NCBI GenBank assembly: GCA_001949185.1
Contig: BDGG01000003.1
Span: 3,641,158 to 3,705,157 of the forward strand
Origin: Ramazzottius varieornatus
Lineage: Eukaryota > Tardigrada > Eutardigrada > Parachela > Ramazzottiidae
Length of the DNA stretch: 64,000 bases
Reading direction: 5' to 3'
Shown in pieces: positions 1 through 10,467 of this stretch. The notes beneath the pieces were generated by a model that was not told where the DNA came from, ran no database searches, and worked only from the letters and a program-made list of their open reading frames with translations. Positions within the stretch are counted from its first letter, which is position 1, and each line of letters opens with the position of its first letter. Made by a program: the position numbers and the translations under genes.

Positions 1-1122
1 GTTCGTCTCATCGGTGGACTTCATAGAGCACACAGGAAAAACGCACAGAAGGTATTGTGGAACTTCCGTCGTTCAAAGTTCTAATGTGGGCCCGATCGAT
101 CTCTTCGGTAAACGGGCTCGTTCGTCTGAGACTTCTTTCCGCTTTGTGACTTATCTCATGGCAGGGTTCCCTGTAAGGTGTTTGGATGTCAGAATATCGC
201 TGCATTAATGTATGCGAAACTTAAAAGCGACAGCCAGAAATGATGCATCACGGGCTCGTTGACAGTTCCTGTTCGAGGATAAACTCAAATAGCCATCTTC
301 TGCATGATATTATGCAAAACCGTTTTCGACAGTTCTTGGACCGACGCGTCTAAATTTGCAAATTATTCACTCATGTAAACAGTTTCTTCTGTATGGTGTT
401 CGACCTTACAGAGTGACAAAAAAGAGTTATGCGTCTAAATTTCCTGCCTGTTTTTCTCCGTAGCAGTGTTCACATTTGGTACATAGATAGACAGTCTGGT
501 ACTTTCCTGTCCGTGAATAGTATAAACTGTATTGAACGCCGTTCAACCATGAGTTTGCTAATTATTTATCTAAGGTATGAAACGATATTGAATTTCGAAG
601 TTATTAATTACAGTTATATGCAGGTGGACAGTCACTAACTTAGAAATAAGTACGTCATAGGGTCTTCGGGGTCTTTTGAGTTTCATTCCGCCTCATGTGA
701 CTAATTTTTCCGCCTCACGTGACTGACTACCAATTTTTGTCTAATTGCCAGAGGCTAAAGAGTTCTCCACTGTATAAGCTCGCCGTAGGTCCATCAGCTG
801 TAAACCGTGACTTCACTTCGCACCTTACTCTTATTCAATCTTCTTCTGACACAAAGCGTAGAGTGCCTTAGCAGAACCGGATCTTGACTGATTGCTCATA
901 GAAAAAATCTGTTTCTTTTTCAATTCTAACGTCCTTCTCCGTGTTGAAAGTCGTTACAGAATTATCCGTCGGATTAGCTGATCGTGAATTAGGTTTTGAT
1001 AAAACAGTGTGTCGAAAGGGGTTTTGATCTGCATAAAGAACGCTCCATCTTTGTGGCTACCTTGACTGAGTTCTTTGGGGCTTATATTCCGCCGAAGCTT
1101 GCTGAACCTGGATGATTGGAAG
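1..1122. other. No recognised gene
   Basis: Only short overlapping reading frames on both strands, none with recognisable protein character. The stretch probably contains upstream sequence of the PEBP-like gene that starts at 1123. No repeat was identified. Confidence 0.5.
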
Positions 1123-3903
1123 ATGAAGCCCAGGAGTCTCTCAGTGTATCTCTCGCTACATCGGATTATGTCCGCTGTTTTATTTATTATTTTGGGTTCG
1201 TCACCGTTCTTCTATCAGATCTTACCGAATTCTTCCCTCGAGCTTTTGGAGTGTGATATAATTACGTGATTGATTTTCGAAGTCGTGTGTGTGTGTCTGC
1301 AGGAATGTTTTCCAGATGTAGTGCGCAGCTATCCCCGAAGCCCTGCCTGCCAGCTGCGCGAGCCAGCGGTGAAACCGCCTGTCTCCGACACACAAACGAT
1401 CTCTTGTTCAACGAGACAAAGTTCTTCTTCGGGAGAGACCTGGATGCGCTATGCGACAACTCCTCCGTAAATAATCCTGACGATCTGAATTGTTTTGTTG
1501 ACGATGGACCTACGAGACGGTATTCGCTAGCGAGCCGACTGTTCTCCAACATACTCAAGCCAGAATCGGTGGACCGTTTCATGACAGTCACGTTTTCCAC
1601 TGGCGCAGGTGAGCACAGCGTCGAAATGAACGAACGGTGTTCTTTCTAGGTCTCTAAAGCGCGAAGTAGGTCGATTGTGTTTTCTGACGGCTTCGAGTGT
1701 TCTTGACGCTCTTAATCTGTATGTGGGAGGGTGGACAACATGCTGGTGAGGTTCATCACGCACCTGCATACATGCGCGTCATTTAGTTAGACTGGTGTAT
1801 GCAAGTGAAAGCAAAGAGCTTTCTGTTCTGACAAACCGGAAGCTCCTAGCCTGACTTTGTACGGAATACTGTCTAGTGTTTTATTTCTTCTTCAGGAAGG
1901 TATAGGGCGTGTGGAGCGGAAGGTTTTCCCATTGAGGAGAGCACGATCGACGTTAATCCCGACATGGACCCAGCGTCGGCTGTCTACTTGCGTACCCCAA
2001 AATTTGACATGCGTGCCGACCGCAACGTCTTTTACACTATAGTCATAATGGACGCTACTTATGGCTATATTCATGGCTTATTTGTTGACTTTCCGACGCC
2101 TCGGGTACGCCATTCTCTTATGCGTTCTAATGCAGGTCAACGAGAGACTCTTCGTAACAGTTCGTAGGTATTGTTCCTAGGCCGTGATGTGACGCTTTAC
2201 ACTTTTATTTTGCAGGCTGTGATTCCGTATATTCCACCGCTCAACTTTCGAAACATCACCAATACGTTCGTGTTTGTTGTTTACGCCCAGGTACTATTCA
2301 CGGTCGTCCACGATATCTCGCCGGTATAATCTTTCATTATGTGTTCGATTTTTTTCGATTGAAAATAGCCGGAGCGCGACATGATGTTGGAGCCTCGAAC
2401 ACTCGGCGTAATGAAGACGCCGGCGTTGGCAAAGCAGTTTAGGCTCAATGACTTCGCCACGGACCACGGACTTGTCGGTATCATTCGAGTTCTTGGTCAA
2501 CCCTCTGGCAATGAGTCTCATTCCAGCAGAGACAACGTAGACCTCAACTGTTTGAATTTCTAGGCCCCGTGGCGATAAACTGGATGGATGTGAAGAGCGA
2601 TCCGTGGGCGGTACAGCAAGTGGCGGACCGATCGGGCGGTAGCGACAACTACTGCATTATGTTCGTCATGGAAGGTAGTAATATTAGCTCTAGTTCGGTT
2701 TTTCATTAGGAAAAGAGTGTTCAATCAAACTTATTCGCTCTTGACCCTTTCGAATTTTCAGCTTTCCGAAAGGCCGACTTTCAGTTCCTGTCCAATAACT
2801 TCTCCACACTGGATACTGTTCTGGATATCACCTTCCCTCATCCAGCCGCCAAATTTACAGTTTGCTGCCAGCGATACTCGTTGAAGTAAGGACAATTTGC
2901 AGTTCAAGCTCTCTCTGAAGGAACCCAATGTTGATATATTGAATATTGAATATATGGAATTCTTCTTTTGAATATAGTGCGTCCGTTTTGTCTCTTAACC
3001 CCGTTATCAACCAAACAACGGACAACGAGATTTTACGGACGGAGCCGACATTCATTGCTAACAGCACCGCACTTCGCATATCGAATGCATGTAAGCTCCC
3101 AACCGAATGATAAACGGGACGTGAGCAAATGATCTGAATTTGATCGTCGCACCAAGTGGCGCATACCTGCAGCCAGTAGCAATAAATACATTCGCCACTT
3201 GTGATAACAGTAGTGTTTAGTTCCTTTGTCCACATCCCAAATCTATACCCGGAGTTCTTATGATTTTGTTATTGCAGCACGGACATACACGGTTCTCGCA
3301 GTTTCAAACAAGAACACTGAGATTGAGATCAGCTCTCCAAGAAGACCGTATCTCGTTTGGATGGTCGTCAACATCCCCGAAGAGAAGCTGGCAACTCTTC
3401 ACGATGACCATTCGAAGGCCTTCGTGCCTTACAAGCTACCTAGTTTCTCACTGAACGCCAACCCAAAGTTCGTCGCTCAACGACGAGTCTACTACATGCT
3501 CTTCGAACAGTCCAGCCCGATCGACACTTCGACCGTCGATGACCTGGCCTTGTCCAACTCTTCGGTGTGCTCAGCGAGCTCTCCCTTCAAAGGTCGGTGC
3601 AAGTTTGACGTGCAGAAGTTCATATCGGACAACCGTATGACACTACGTGGAATCAATTGGATAACCGCCGTCAAGGAATCGCTGACCAAGTTCAACATGG
3701 TCAAGACTGGCGAACCGGAAGATGGCGTGTGTAGAGACGAGCCGCTGTACTCGCGACCCTGTCCGGCAGACAACAAGCCAACGGTGGCTCCACGTCCTGC
3801 CGGCAGATCGGCAGGAGCTTCGGCTAAATCTGGCAGCTACATCACCGTTGTTTTAGCTTTGTGCTTTTCGTTTTTTTCGCTGCTTTTGAGAAGTTTCCAG
3901 TAA
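1123..3903 (+). CDS. Secreted, probably GPI-anchored protein with two PEBP-like domains
   Basis: Multi-exon gene. Exon 1 (1123-1195) gives a hydrophobic leader, and exon 2 begins at 1303; a following exon begins at 1896. Two successive regions resemble phosphatidylethanolamine-binding protein (PEBP/OV-16) folds. In the first I see FYTIVIMD, then TFVFVVYAQ (PEBP: RYVFLxYxQ), then FRLNDFA and GPVAINW (PEBP: F.v..Fa...L..Pva.nff). The second has TYTVLAV, WMVVNIP, RVYYMLFEQ, KFDVQKFI and RGINWITA. The DPDAPS ligand-pocket motif is not recognisable in either copy, so phospholipid binding is uncertain. The protein ends in a hydrophobic tail (VVLALCFSFFSLLLRSF) after a Ser/Ala/Gly region, which suggests a GPI signal. 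The intron at about 3084-3272 holds a palindromic repeat. The start is inferred from a GTTCGT donor and is the weakest part. Confidence 0.65.
3114..3236. repeat. Palindromic intron element, copy 1
   Basis: AGTGGCGCA near 3155 pairs with a TTCGCCACTTG arm near 3191. It sits in an intron of the PEBP-like gene, about 30 nt after the donor. Confidence 0.7.
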
Positions 3904-4048
3904 CGTATCCGGTTTGAAAAATCAAACGAACTATTGTCGACAGATTTAGATCTCATATTAGCGTGACATACCGACCCAAGTTTGGACAGCTGTTATTTAC
4001 CATTCGTGACACAAAGTTGGCTTCAGTCAAGAGATATCTGATATTAGT

Positions 4049-4544
4049 CTAACCGTAATATGGGAATCCATAACCGAGGCCGTAAGCGGAAGTGCGAGCA
4101 GTCCAGTCGTTCAGGCTGTCACCATACGCAATGCCGCCGTATCCCATTCCTCCATATCCCAATCCTCCCATACCTCCATAAAATGAAGGATACGTGGCGT
4201 ACGGACTGTAGCCCATTCCACCCATCCCATATCCTCCATAGCCACCATACCCGCCGTAGCCTCCCGTTCCGAAGCCTCCGTATCCAAAGCCTGGTCGGTA
4301 CATGGAGAATTCTGGCAAGCCAGCTAATGGGGAGAACCCTCTCCCGTACATAAACGTTGCTTCTGAAAATATAGCATGTTTCGACAGTCGATCACCGCTC
4401 ACGCTTTCGACATGGTTCTGAGCGGGATGGACAGAAGAAAGTTGTACCTGTTGTTTTATCGGCGAAGGAAAGGAAAATTACCAGTAGCACCCGGCAGAAC
4501 GGGAACTTCCACGTATTCTTGGTTGATCCTTTAGCCGAAACCAT
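4049..4544 (-). CDS. Small Gly/Tyr-rich secreted protein
   Basis: Two exons on the minus strand. Exon 1 (4544-4448) encodes Met, a basic stretch and a hydrophobic core (VLLVIFLSFA), consistent with a signal peptide. Exon 2 (4362-4049) encodes a Gly/Tyr-rich chain with GGYGGYGG and YGGMG-type repeats and ends in YGFPYYG. The phases match exactly (donor after the first codon base), giving 136 residues. The composition resembles arthropod/ecdysozoan cuticle or shell-matrix glycine-rich proteins, but no conserved domain is visible and the function is unknown. A start at the GTG-opened frame near 4402 is rejected because the spliced upstream ATG provides the leader. The low-complexity repeat is prone to length change. 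Confidence 0.75.
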
Positions 4545-5129
4545 ATTAGCTTTAACGGTCGCTTCACTCCATTATCGAAACTATCGCGATGGGGACACAA
4601 GAAATGTACCATACCACGGCGATTTCGAAAAGTTCAGTGATTTTCAAAGATTTCTTGTACAAGCGAAGTCTATGATATGCGGTTATGCGCTTTTGAAGTT
4701 TGCAGCCTGTTCTCGTATCGGATTTCCGGTCATGCGAAAGATCGGCCGCAACTGTGTTACAAAAATATTTTTAGAAACCCGACGACGGACAAGAAAGTGC
4801 GGTTGAAGCAATCGTCTCTATCCGAAGCCGTGCGATGGACCAGAACAACGCTCACCACCAGATAGAAAGCTACGGCCCAGGCTTTACTTCCGGGTAGAAA
4901 TGACCCACCGCCGTGTGGCGCCGTCTGGGGTAACCCCACTGCGTGACGTCATACTTGTTGCATTGCGGTCAGCTGATCGGAATTTAATTCCATTATTTTC
5001 GAATTTCGATTGATTTCGAATTTTTCATCACTTTAGTCTTCCGTACGGTTATCAGCTAAAAGGCATCTCCTCCCTTCGTTAGGGCCATCGTCTTTCTGAG
5101 AGCGAGCAGAACCGGTAGGTGTCTCACCA
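4545..5129. other. Intergenic, probable divergent promoter
   Basis: Separates the Gly/Tyr-rich gene (minus) from ALDH7A1 (plus). Short reading frames here look like noise. It contains a perfect CRE-type palindrome at 4944-4951. Confidence 0.5.
4944..4951. promoter_or_regulatory. CRE-like TGACGTCA
   Basis: Perfect 8-bp CREB/ATF consensus palindrome, about 180 bp upstream of the ALDH7A1 start codon. The regulatory role is inferred only from the motif and position. Confidence 0.4.
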
Positions 5130-7627
5130 ATGATTGCCCTTCAAAGGCTTTCCTATTTGCAGCACAAGATCTATTCCACTCCCGTTCGACATCTAGCACG
5201 GATGGCACAGTCTACTCAAAACCTCCTCATCTCGCAACCGGAGTACACTTGGCTGAAGGATTTGGGCTTATCCGAAAACAATGCTGGAGTCTTCGACGGC
5301 CAATGGAGGACAACGGGATCGGTGATTCAGTCGCTCAACCCGAGCAACAACAAAGTGATCGCAAACGTCTCTGTCGGATCAGAGAAGGACTACCATTCGG
5401 CTGCAAAGGCTTCAGTGGAGGCTTATCATCTTTGGAAATTCATCCCAGCACCCAAGCGAGGCGAGATCGTCCGACAGATTGGCGATGAGCTGCGGAAGAA
5501 GCGAGATAACTTGGGCAAGCTGATCTCGCTGGAAATGGGCAAGATCGTCGCGGAAGGCATCGGCGAGGTCCAGGAATACATCGACATTTGCGATTACGCC
5601 GTCGGCCTCTCCAGGTAACTTGTCAGTGTGGTCCAACGTACAACATGAAAGCTTGAAATTTCGTGAATTGCTCTTGATTGATTTTACTAATCCATTTACA
5701 GAATGTTCGATGGAAAAGTACTTCCTTCAGAACGCGACGGCCACGTCCTTCTTGAAACATGGAATCCTCTCGGCTGCATTGGTATCATTTCAGCGTTCAA
5801 CTTCCCCATGGCCGTCTTTGGTTGGAACAATGCCATCGCCTTAATCTGCGGTAAGAATCTCTTGTGAAGAATACGTGAGAAAGATGTTTGGGACGTGGGA
5901 AAATGGCTTGAACCAGATTGTTTTCCTAAGTAGCGCTCGTTTTTAGTCTTATTAGCTGAGTGCGTGCGCCACTTGGGAAAACGATTTGGTTGAACTCATT
6001 TGCCCACGCCCCATTGATTGTTTAGAATTCTCAAACTTACTCAGTTCGATGTTGTGGTCAGGTGATTCGATGGTATGGAAGCCTAGTCCAACAACTCCTC
6101 TCTGTGGCATCGCCATCCAGAAGGTCCTTCAAACGGTCTTCGAGAAGAACAATCTACCACCGGCGCTGTGTACGCTGGTATGCGGGGACGCCGATGTGGG
6201 TATTGCCATGTCAAAGGACCAGAACCTGCCTTTGGTGTCCTTTACTGGAAGCACACAAGTGGGATTGAAGGTGGCTACCGAAGTCCAGAATAGATTCGGG
6301 AAACCTCTGCTGGAGCTCGGAGGCAACAACGCCGTCGTGGTCGCGGAAGACGCCGACCTCAACATGGTCATTCCTTCGGTCGTCTTTGGATCCATCGGAA
6401 CGGCTGGACAACGGTACGCGAAACTTCCTGTTTTATCCAACCACCTGCTTGAGAAGCTTTATAAGTGTGTATAAGTGATATGTTTGTGTCAGTTTGAACT
6501 CTGATTTGAAAACTTTATCTAACAAAAACTGTGAATTAGACGAGCAAATATGGGAAGGCGACATGGACCTGCGTACATCTGTTTAGGATTAAAGTAGGGT
6601 ATTCCGTATGCAAGGGCACAAGACTTGGTTAAATTCTCTGGCTGACTTTTGAATAATGGAAAAATGTGAACGAAAGTTACTACATCTTGTTTTACAATGG
6701 TTCAAAGGGTTATAAGCTATCTGCTTTGTTTCAGATGTACGACCATTCGTCGTATCTTCATCCACGAGTCCCTGTACGACGAGACCTTGGGAAGGCTGAT
6801 GAAAGCTTACTCGCAGGTTCCAGCCAGAATGGGCGACCCGATGGACACACAAACGTTGTACGGACCCATGCACTCCAAGGTCGGAGTGGAGTCCTACAAG
6901 AAGACCCTTCGAGAAGTTGGCGAACAGGGCGGAAAGATCGTCTTTGGAGGAAACGTCCTGGAACGAGAGGGCAATTACGTCGAACCAACTATCGTCACTG
7001 GTTTGAAACACGACGCGGAAGTAGTGCTGAAAGAAACCTTTGCGCCAATCTTGTTTGTCATCCAGTATAAAGATATCGAGGAAGCTTTCGAATGGAATAA
7101 CGAAGTCATGCAGGGCCTTTCCAGCAGGTACAACCGAATGTGGAAAGTGGGCAAATGTATTGAATCAGATTGTTACCTCAAGTGGCGCAAGTGTCCACTG
7201 TACCTGGCTGAAGGTATGCGCCACGTGGGGAAACGATCTGGTTCAGATCGTTTGACTACGTCTCAGGATGTACTTTATGACAAGGCAGTCAGATCCGCTA
7301 ACGTGTTTTTGTTTGCAGTATTTTCACCCAGAATCTGGGGACGATGTGGAAATGGCTCGGCGCGGGAGGTGAATTTATCTTCTTGCGTTGTTAGAATTCT
7401 TGAGTTTCATTTCCTTTTGCATTGCAGGAAGCGACTGTGGTATCGTGAACGTGAATACGTCCACGTCGGGGGCGGAGATCGGAGGAGCTTTCGGCGGCAA
7501 CAAGCATACCGGTGGAGGTCGTGAAAGCGGAAGTGACTCGTGGAAGCAGTACATGCGTCGCGCCACATGTACCATCAACTACAGCAAAAACTTACCGCTT
7601 GCTCAAGGCTTAAAGTTTGACTTTTAA
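5130..7627 (+). CDS. ALDH7A1: Alpha-aminoadipic semialdehyde dehydrogenase (antiquitin)
   Basis: Six exons: 5130-5614, 5702-5850, 6062-6413, 6735-7127, 7319-7368, 7428-7627. Antiquitin oxidises alpha-aminoadipic semialdehyde in lysine breakdown, using NAD. Visible motifs are the SFTGST nucleotide-binding stretch, LLELGGNN carrying the general-base Glu, and GTAGQRC with the catalytic Cys split across the exon 3/4 junction. The C-terminus carries the antiquitin signature [11 protein letters not shown]...[10 protein letters not shown] and ends [13 protein letters not shown], close to the human C-terminus. The first about 24 residues are basic/hydrophobic like a mitochondrial presequence, and a second in-frame Met at 5202 could give a cytosolic form, as in vertebrates. 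Introns 2 and 4 each hold a palindromic repeat. Identity is very secure. Confidence 0.97.
5889..6013. repeat. Palindromic intron element, copy 2
   Basis: Degenerate left arm (AAGTAGCGCTC) and intact right arm (TGCGCCACTT near 5968) in ALDH7A1 intron 2. Confidence 0.65.
7139..7261. repeat. Palindromic intron element, copy 3
   Basis: CAAGTGGCGCA near 7180 and TGCGCCACGTGG near 7217 in ALDH7A1 intron 4, starting about 12-20 nt after the donor. Confidence 0.75.
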
Positions 7628-7987
7628 ACTAAATCAACGTCAAAGTTTCCTACTTCCAGTTTTAAACCTCTTGCCTGGTCATTTTGTTTGCTCCATGAAG
7701 TTTTAATGTTTTTTAACCAATGTTTATTTGCCGTTCAGCTAACTTTCATCGTTTTACGGTCTTCTGTGATGTTTTCGTTTTACATTGTACGCTTCCTTGT
7801 TCCAACAAGAAATACACAGAATTGTGATAAACAAGAAATACACAGAATTGTGATAAAAAGGGAACAAAAAGCAATCACCGCAATCAAAGGACTAGATAAA
7901 TTCACGCACGGTGAAATCAACAACTATAGGAACTTCTCGAAGGAGCAATGCGTACGTACTAGTTGAGAATGCCAGCGTGGCAGGGAA

Positions 7988-9940
7988 TTAATCCTCCTTT
8001 TCATGGTCGCTGTCATCATCGTCAGGATCCTCTTTGGCTTCGGTACAGTCGTTAGTGTACATCATGACGATTATGATGGTTAGGATACCAAGAGGAAGGC
8101 CGAAAAGGATGGATGACAATATAGGTTGAGTCGAAAACATTTTCTGTTCGAAACAAATAACAATAGGCCATTGTATAAAAATCGTTCGAATAATTTTTTC
8201 CGCAACAACGACTTACATGGAAATACGCAGCTATGCCGTAAACGAAACGGTAAGCCTTCCTGAACCAACCCTTTCCACCGGATCCCTGTAACAGGAACGA
8301 CCGTCAAACGGTAAAGTCCACATGCCGCAGAAACGAACTGACCCCTTTGACTTTGTAAGGTTAACAGAAGGGGAACTTACCCGAACACTTCCGGCCAGAA
8401 TGCCGTCCAGAAAATCTCGTAAAGACTGTGTGGTAACCGTGCTTGGTGTCTCGCTCGACACATAGTACACTTCCTTCACTGGGTCGTATACGACCACCGA
8501 CGGTACCGAGATCCATTCCGAGAAGACGTGGTTGACAATCTCGTTCCCGTCGACGTACCCGAAACTGCACAAATAAGAAAATCGTCTTAAGCGTTAACCA
8601 CGCAAAAGATAGAAGAAGTCTCCTGGAAGGTTTTCCTACCCGAAGTTGTCGTAGTACTGCTCTCGGTCACTAATCGAGATGGTCTTCAGCACATCGAAGA
8701 AACGCTTGGACTCCTCGTTCATCGTATTCCGATAAGGAGCCAGGTCGACCACAGCGATTGCGACCATCTTCTTCATTTCGACCAACTGGTAAAAGTTTCC
8801 ACCGGTAATTTTGACGAACCCGGGCAAGCGTTCTTGCTTGACCCATTCCTTCACGGACTTTTTGCCGTCATATATGAAGTACTTGCCGTCTTTATAAACT
8901 GCGATGGTGGTCCATCCTTGTAGCGGAATATTCTGCATCAAAGAAAACCAACAGTATTATGATTTCATGTTACTCTGACGCGGTACAGGGTAAAGATTAT
9001 AGCTTCACAGACCCCGGTGGCAAGTCTAGTGTCAGTCTCGTAAAAGTACAACGAAGTCAGCAGCTCCTCCGCCACTTCCTGGTACTCTTTCCGCTGGTCT
9101 CCACTGCTCTTTTCACCTTCGATGATTATGAAAAAAACATTGTTCTTGGCTTCGGCAGCTCGAAGATCCTGTAATGCCGATATTCTTCTGACTGCAGGCC
9201 TACTCAAACGCAAGAAGGACATGCTTAAAACGAACTATTAGACGCTATATCTCCAGCTAGGTAATCTTACCCGATCGCCTTGTGGGCGAACTCTTCTATG
9301 TCTTCGCGCGTTCTTTCTCCTTCATAACTGTAAATCTGGTCGCCTTGTATACTGCAACGCAACCAGAAACACTGTGTCCAAGACGGATGGATAACTTATA
9401 GAGGAACAGGGTAAAACTGGACTCATTACTATTTAATGGTCGGAAATCCTTTCACGTGGAACTCCGCTGCGCTCTTTGTTGACTTTGTGGCATCGATTTT
9501 CCCGACACGCAGTCCTAATGTTGATTCTTGCTGATTGAAGGTCTGAGCAACCTGCTCCCACACAGGCTCGGTTTTATGACAATGATGGCACCACGGAGCA
9601 TAGAACTGCAATACGAAACTAGCGTGAATGAAAAACTCTGGAATAGTAGTTAACACAAATAACGGGTCCAAAGTACCGAAATGCCCGTACCATCACAAGC
9701 CATTTCGCGTCCTTTCTGTAGTCAATAAATCTGAAAGCAAACAACGCGTTTACGTGTCCAAACGGGAATACGGGTTAGGTTTGCGGAAAATCGACTGAAG
9801 AGCCCATATTTATGCCATATCACTACTGTATCAAGTAAATCTTTTATATACCTATCGTCCAGCTCGTATGACACTTTGAAAGCGCCGACTCCCGTTACAA
9901 ACAGCCCAAAGTTCCAGATAAAGAGAGGAAGGGCAAGCAT
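7988..9940 (-). CDS. TMX3: TMX3-like transmembrane protein disulfide isomerase
   Basis: Minus-strand gene of at least eight short exons. Exon 1 (9940-9852) encodes a signal peptide (LALPLFIWNFGLFVTG) and FKVSYELDDR. A thioredoxin domain follows, with FYAPWCHHC, KIDAT and GFPTIK. Later exons match the TMX3 luminal region: GERTREDIEEFAH, FFIIIEGE, FGYVDGNEIVN, VPSVVVYD. The last exon encodes one membrane segment (ILFGLPLGILTIIIVMMY) and a short acidic tail ending DHEKED. TMX3 is an ER membrane oxidoreductase. Two points are odd. The active site is CHHC rather than the usual CGHC, and the tail lacks the C-terminal KKxx-type ER retrieval signal of vertebrate TMX3. It is divergent from NUDCD1 with about 530 bp between start codons. 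The assignment is strong; some internal exon borders were not fixed to the base. Confidence 0.9.
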
Positions 9941-10467
9941 GCTGATGATGTTGAAGTTCCAGAATTACGGCTAAGGAGCCAAGGAGGGTAGAACCACAAA
10001 GTAAGAACCCGTCGATCTGCTCACTCCAGCTGAGTTGCTGACTAGAAATCCATTTTGCCGGTGTACATTAACGAGCCGCTCGAGAGGACCGTCCTCTACC
10101 ACTGCCCTTGCGCCTGTTCTCCTGTTCTCCAGGAACACAGCAAATATGAAGGTGTCTTTCGAATTGGGAGTTGGGAACTTGTCAACTTGAGAGGCAAGAA
10201 AAGTGGAAAACAAAATCTCGAATAAAGCAAAGCGGAGAACGGCTGATCAAGCCATTGGACAATCAAAACGACGGCAGCGGATGACGTCAGTTTGTTGTGA
10301 GATTCAGGTGGAGTTGATTGTCTGACGGTTATTCGGTTGATTGACGGTAGACCGAGGTGACCGCATATTTTCCGGAATCTTTCGTCTTCGACTCTTCGTC
10401 CTTCAGAAGTGTGAACTGCTTGCTTTCATCAGAGACGCTTTACTTGTCAGATAGACTTGGAGAGATC
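9941..10467. other. Divergent promoter region TMX3/NUDCD1
   Basis: No convincing gene. A minus-strand 80-residue frame at 9971-10213 has no recognisable features. The region holds a perfect TGACGTCA at 10282-10289. Confidence 0.5.
10282..10289. promoter_or_regulatory. CRE-like TGACGTCA
   Basis: Perfect palindrome between two divergent genes, about 180 bp upstream of the NUDCD1 ATG and 340 bp from the TMX3 ATG. Confidence 0.4.

Noticed and set aside
9971-10213. 80-residue minus frame between TMX3 and NUDCD1
   Set aside because: No ATG-anchored signal, domain or splice context; lies in a divergent promoter with a CRE-type site.
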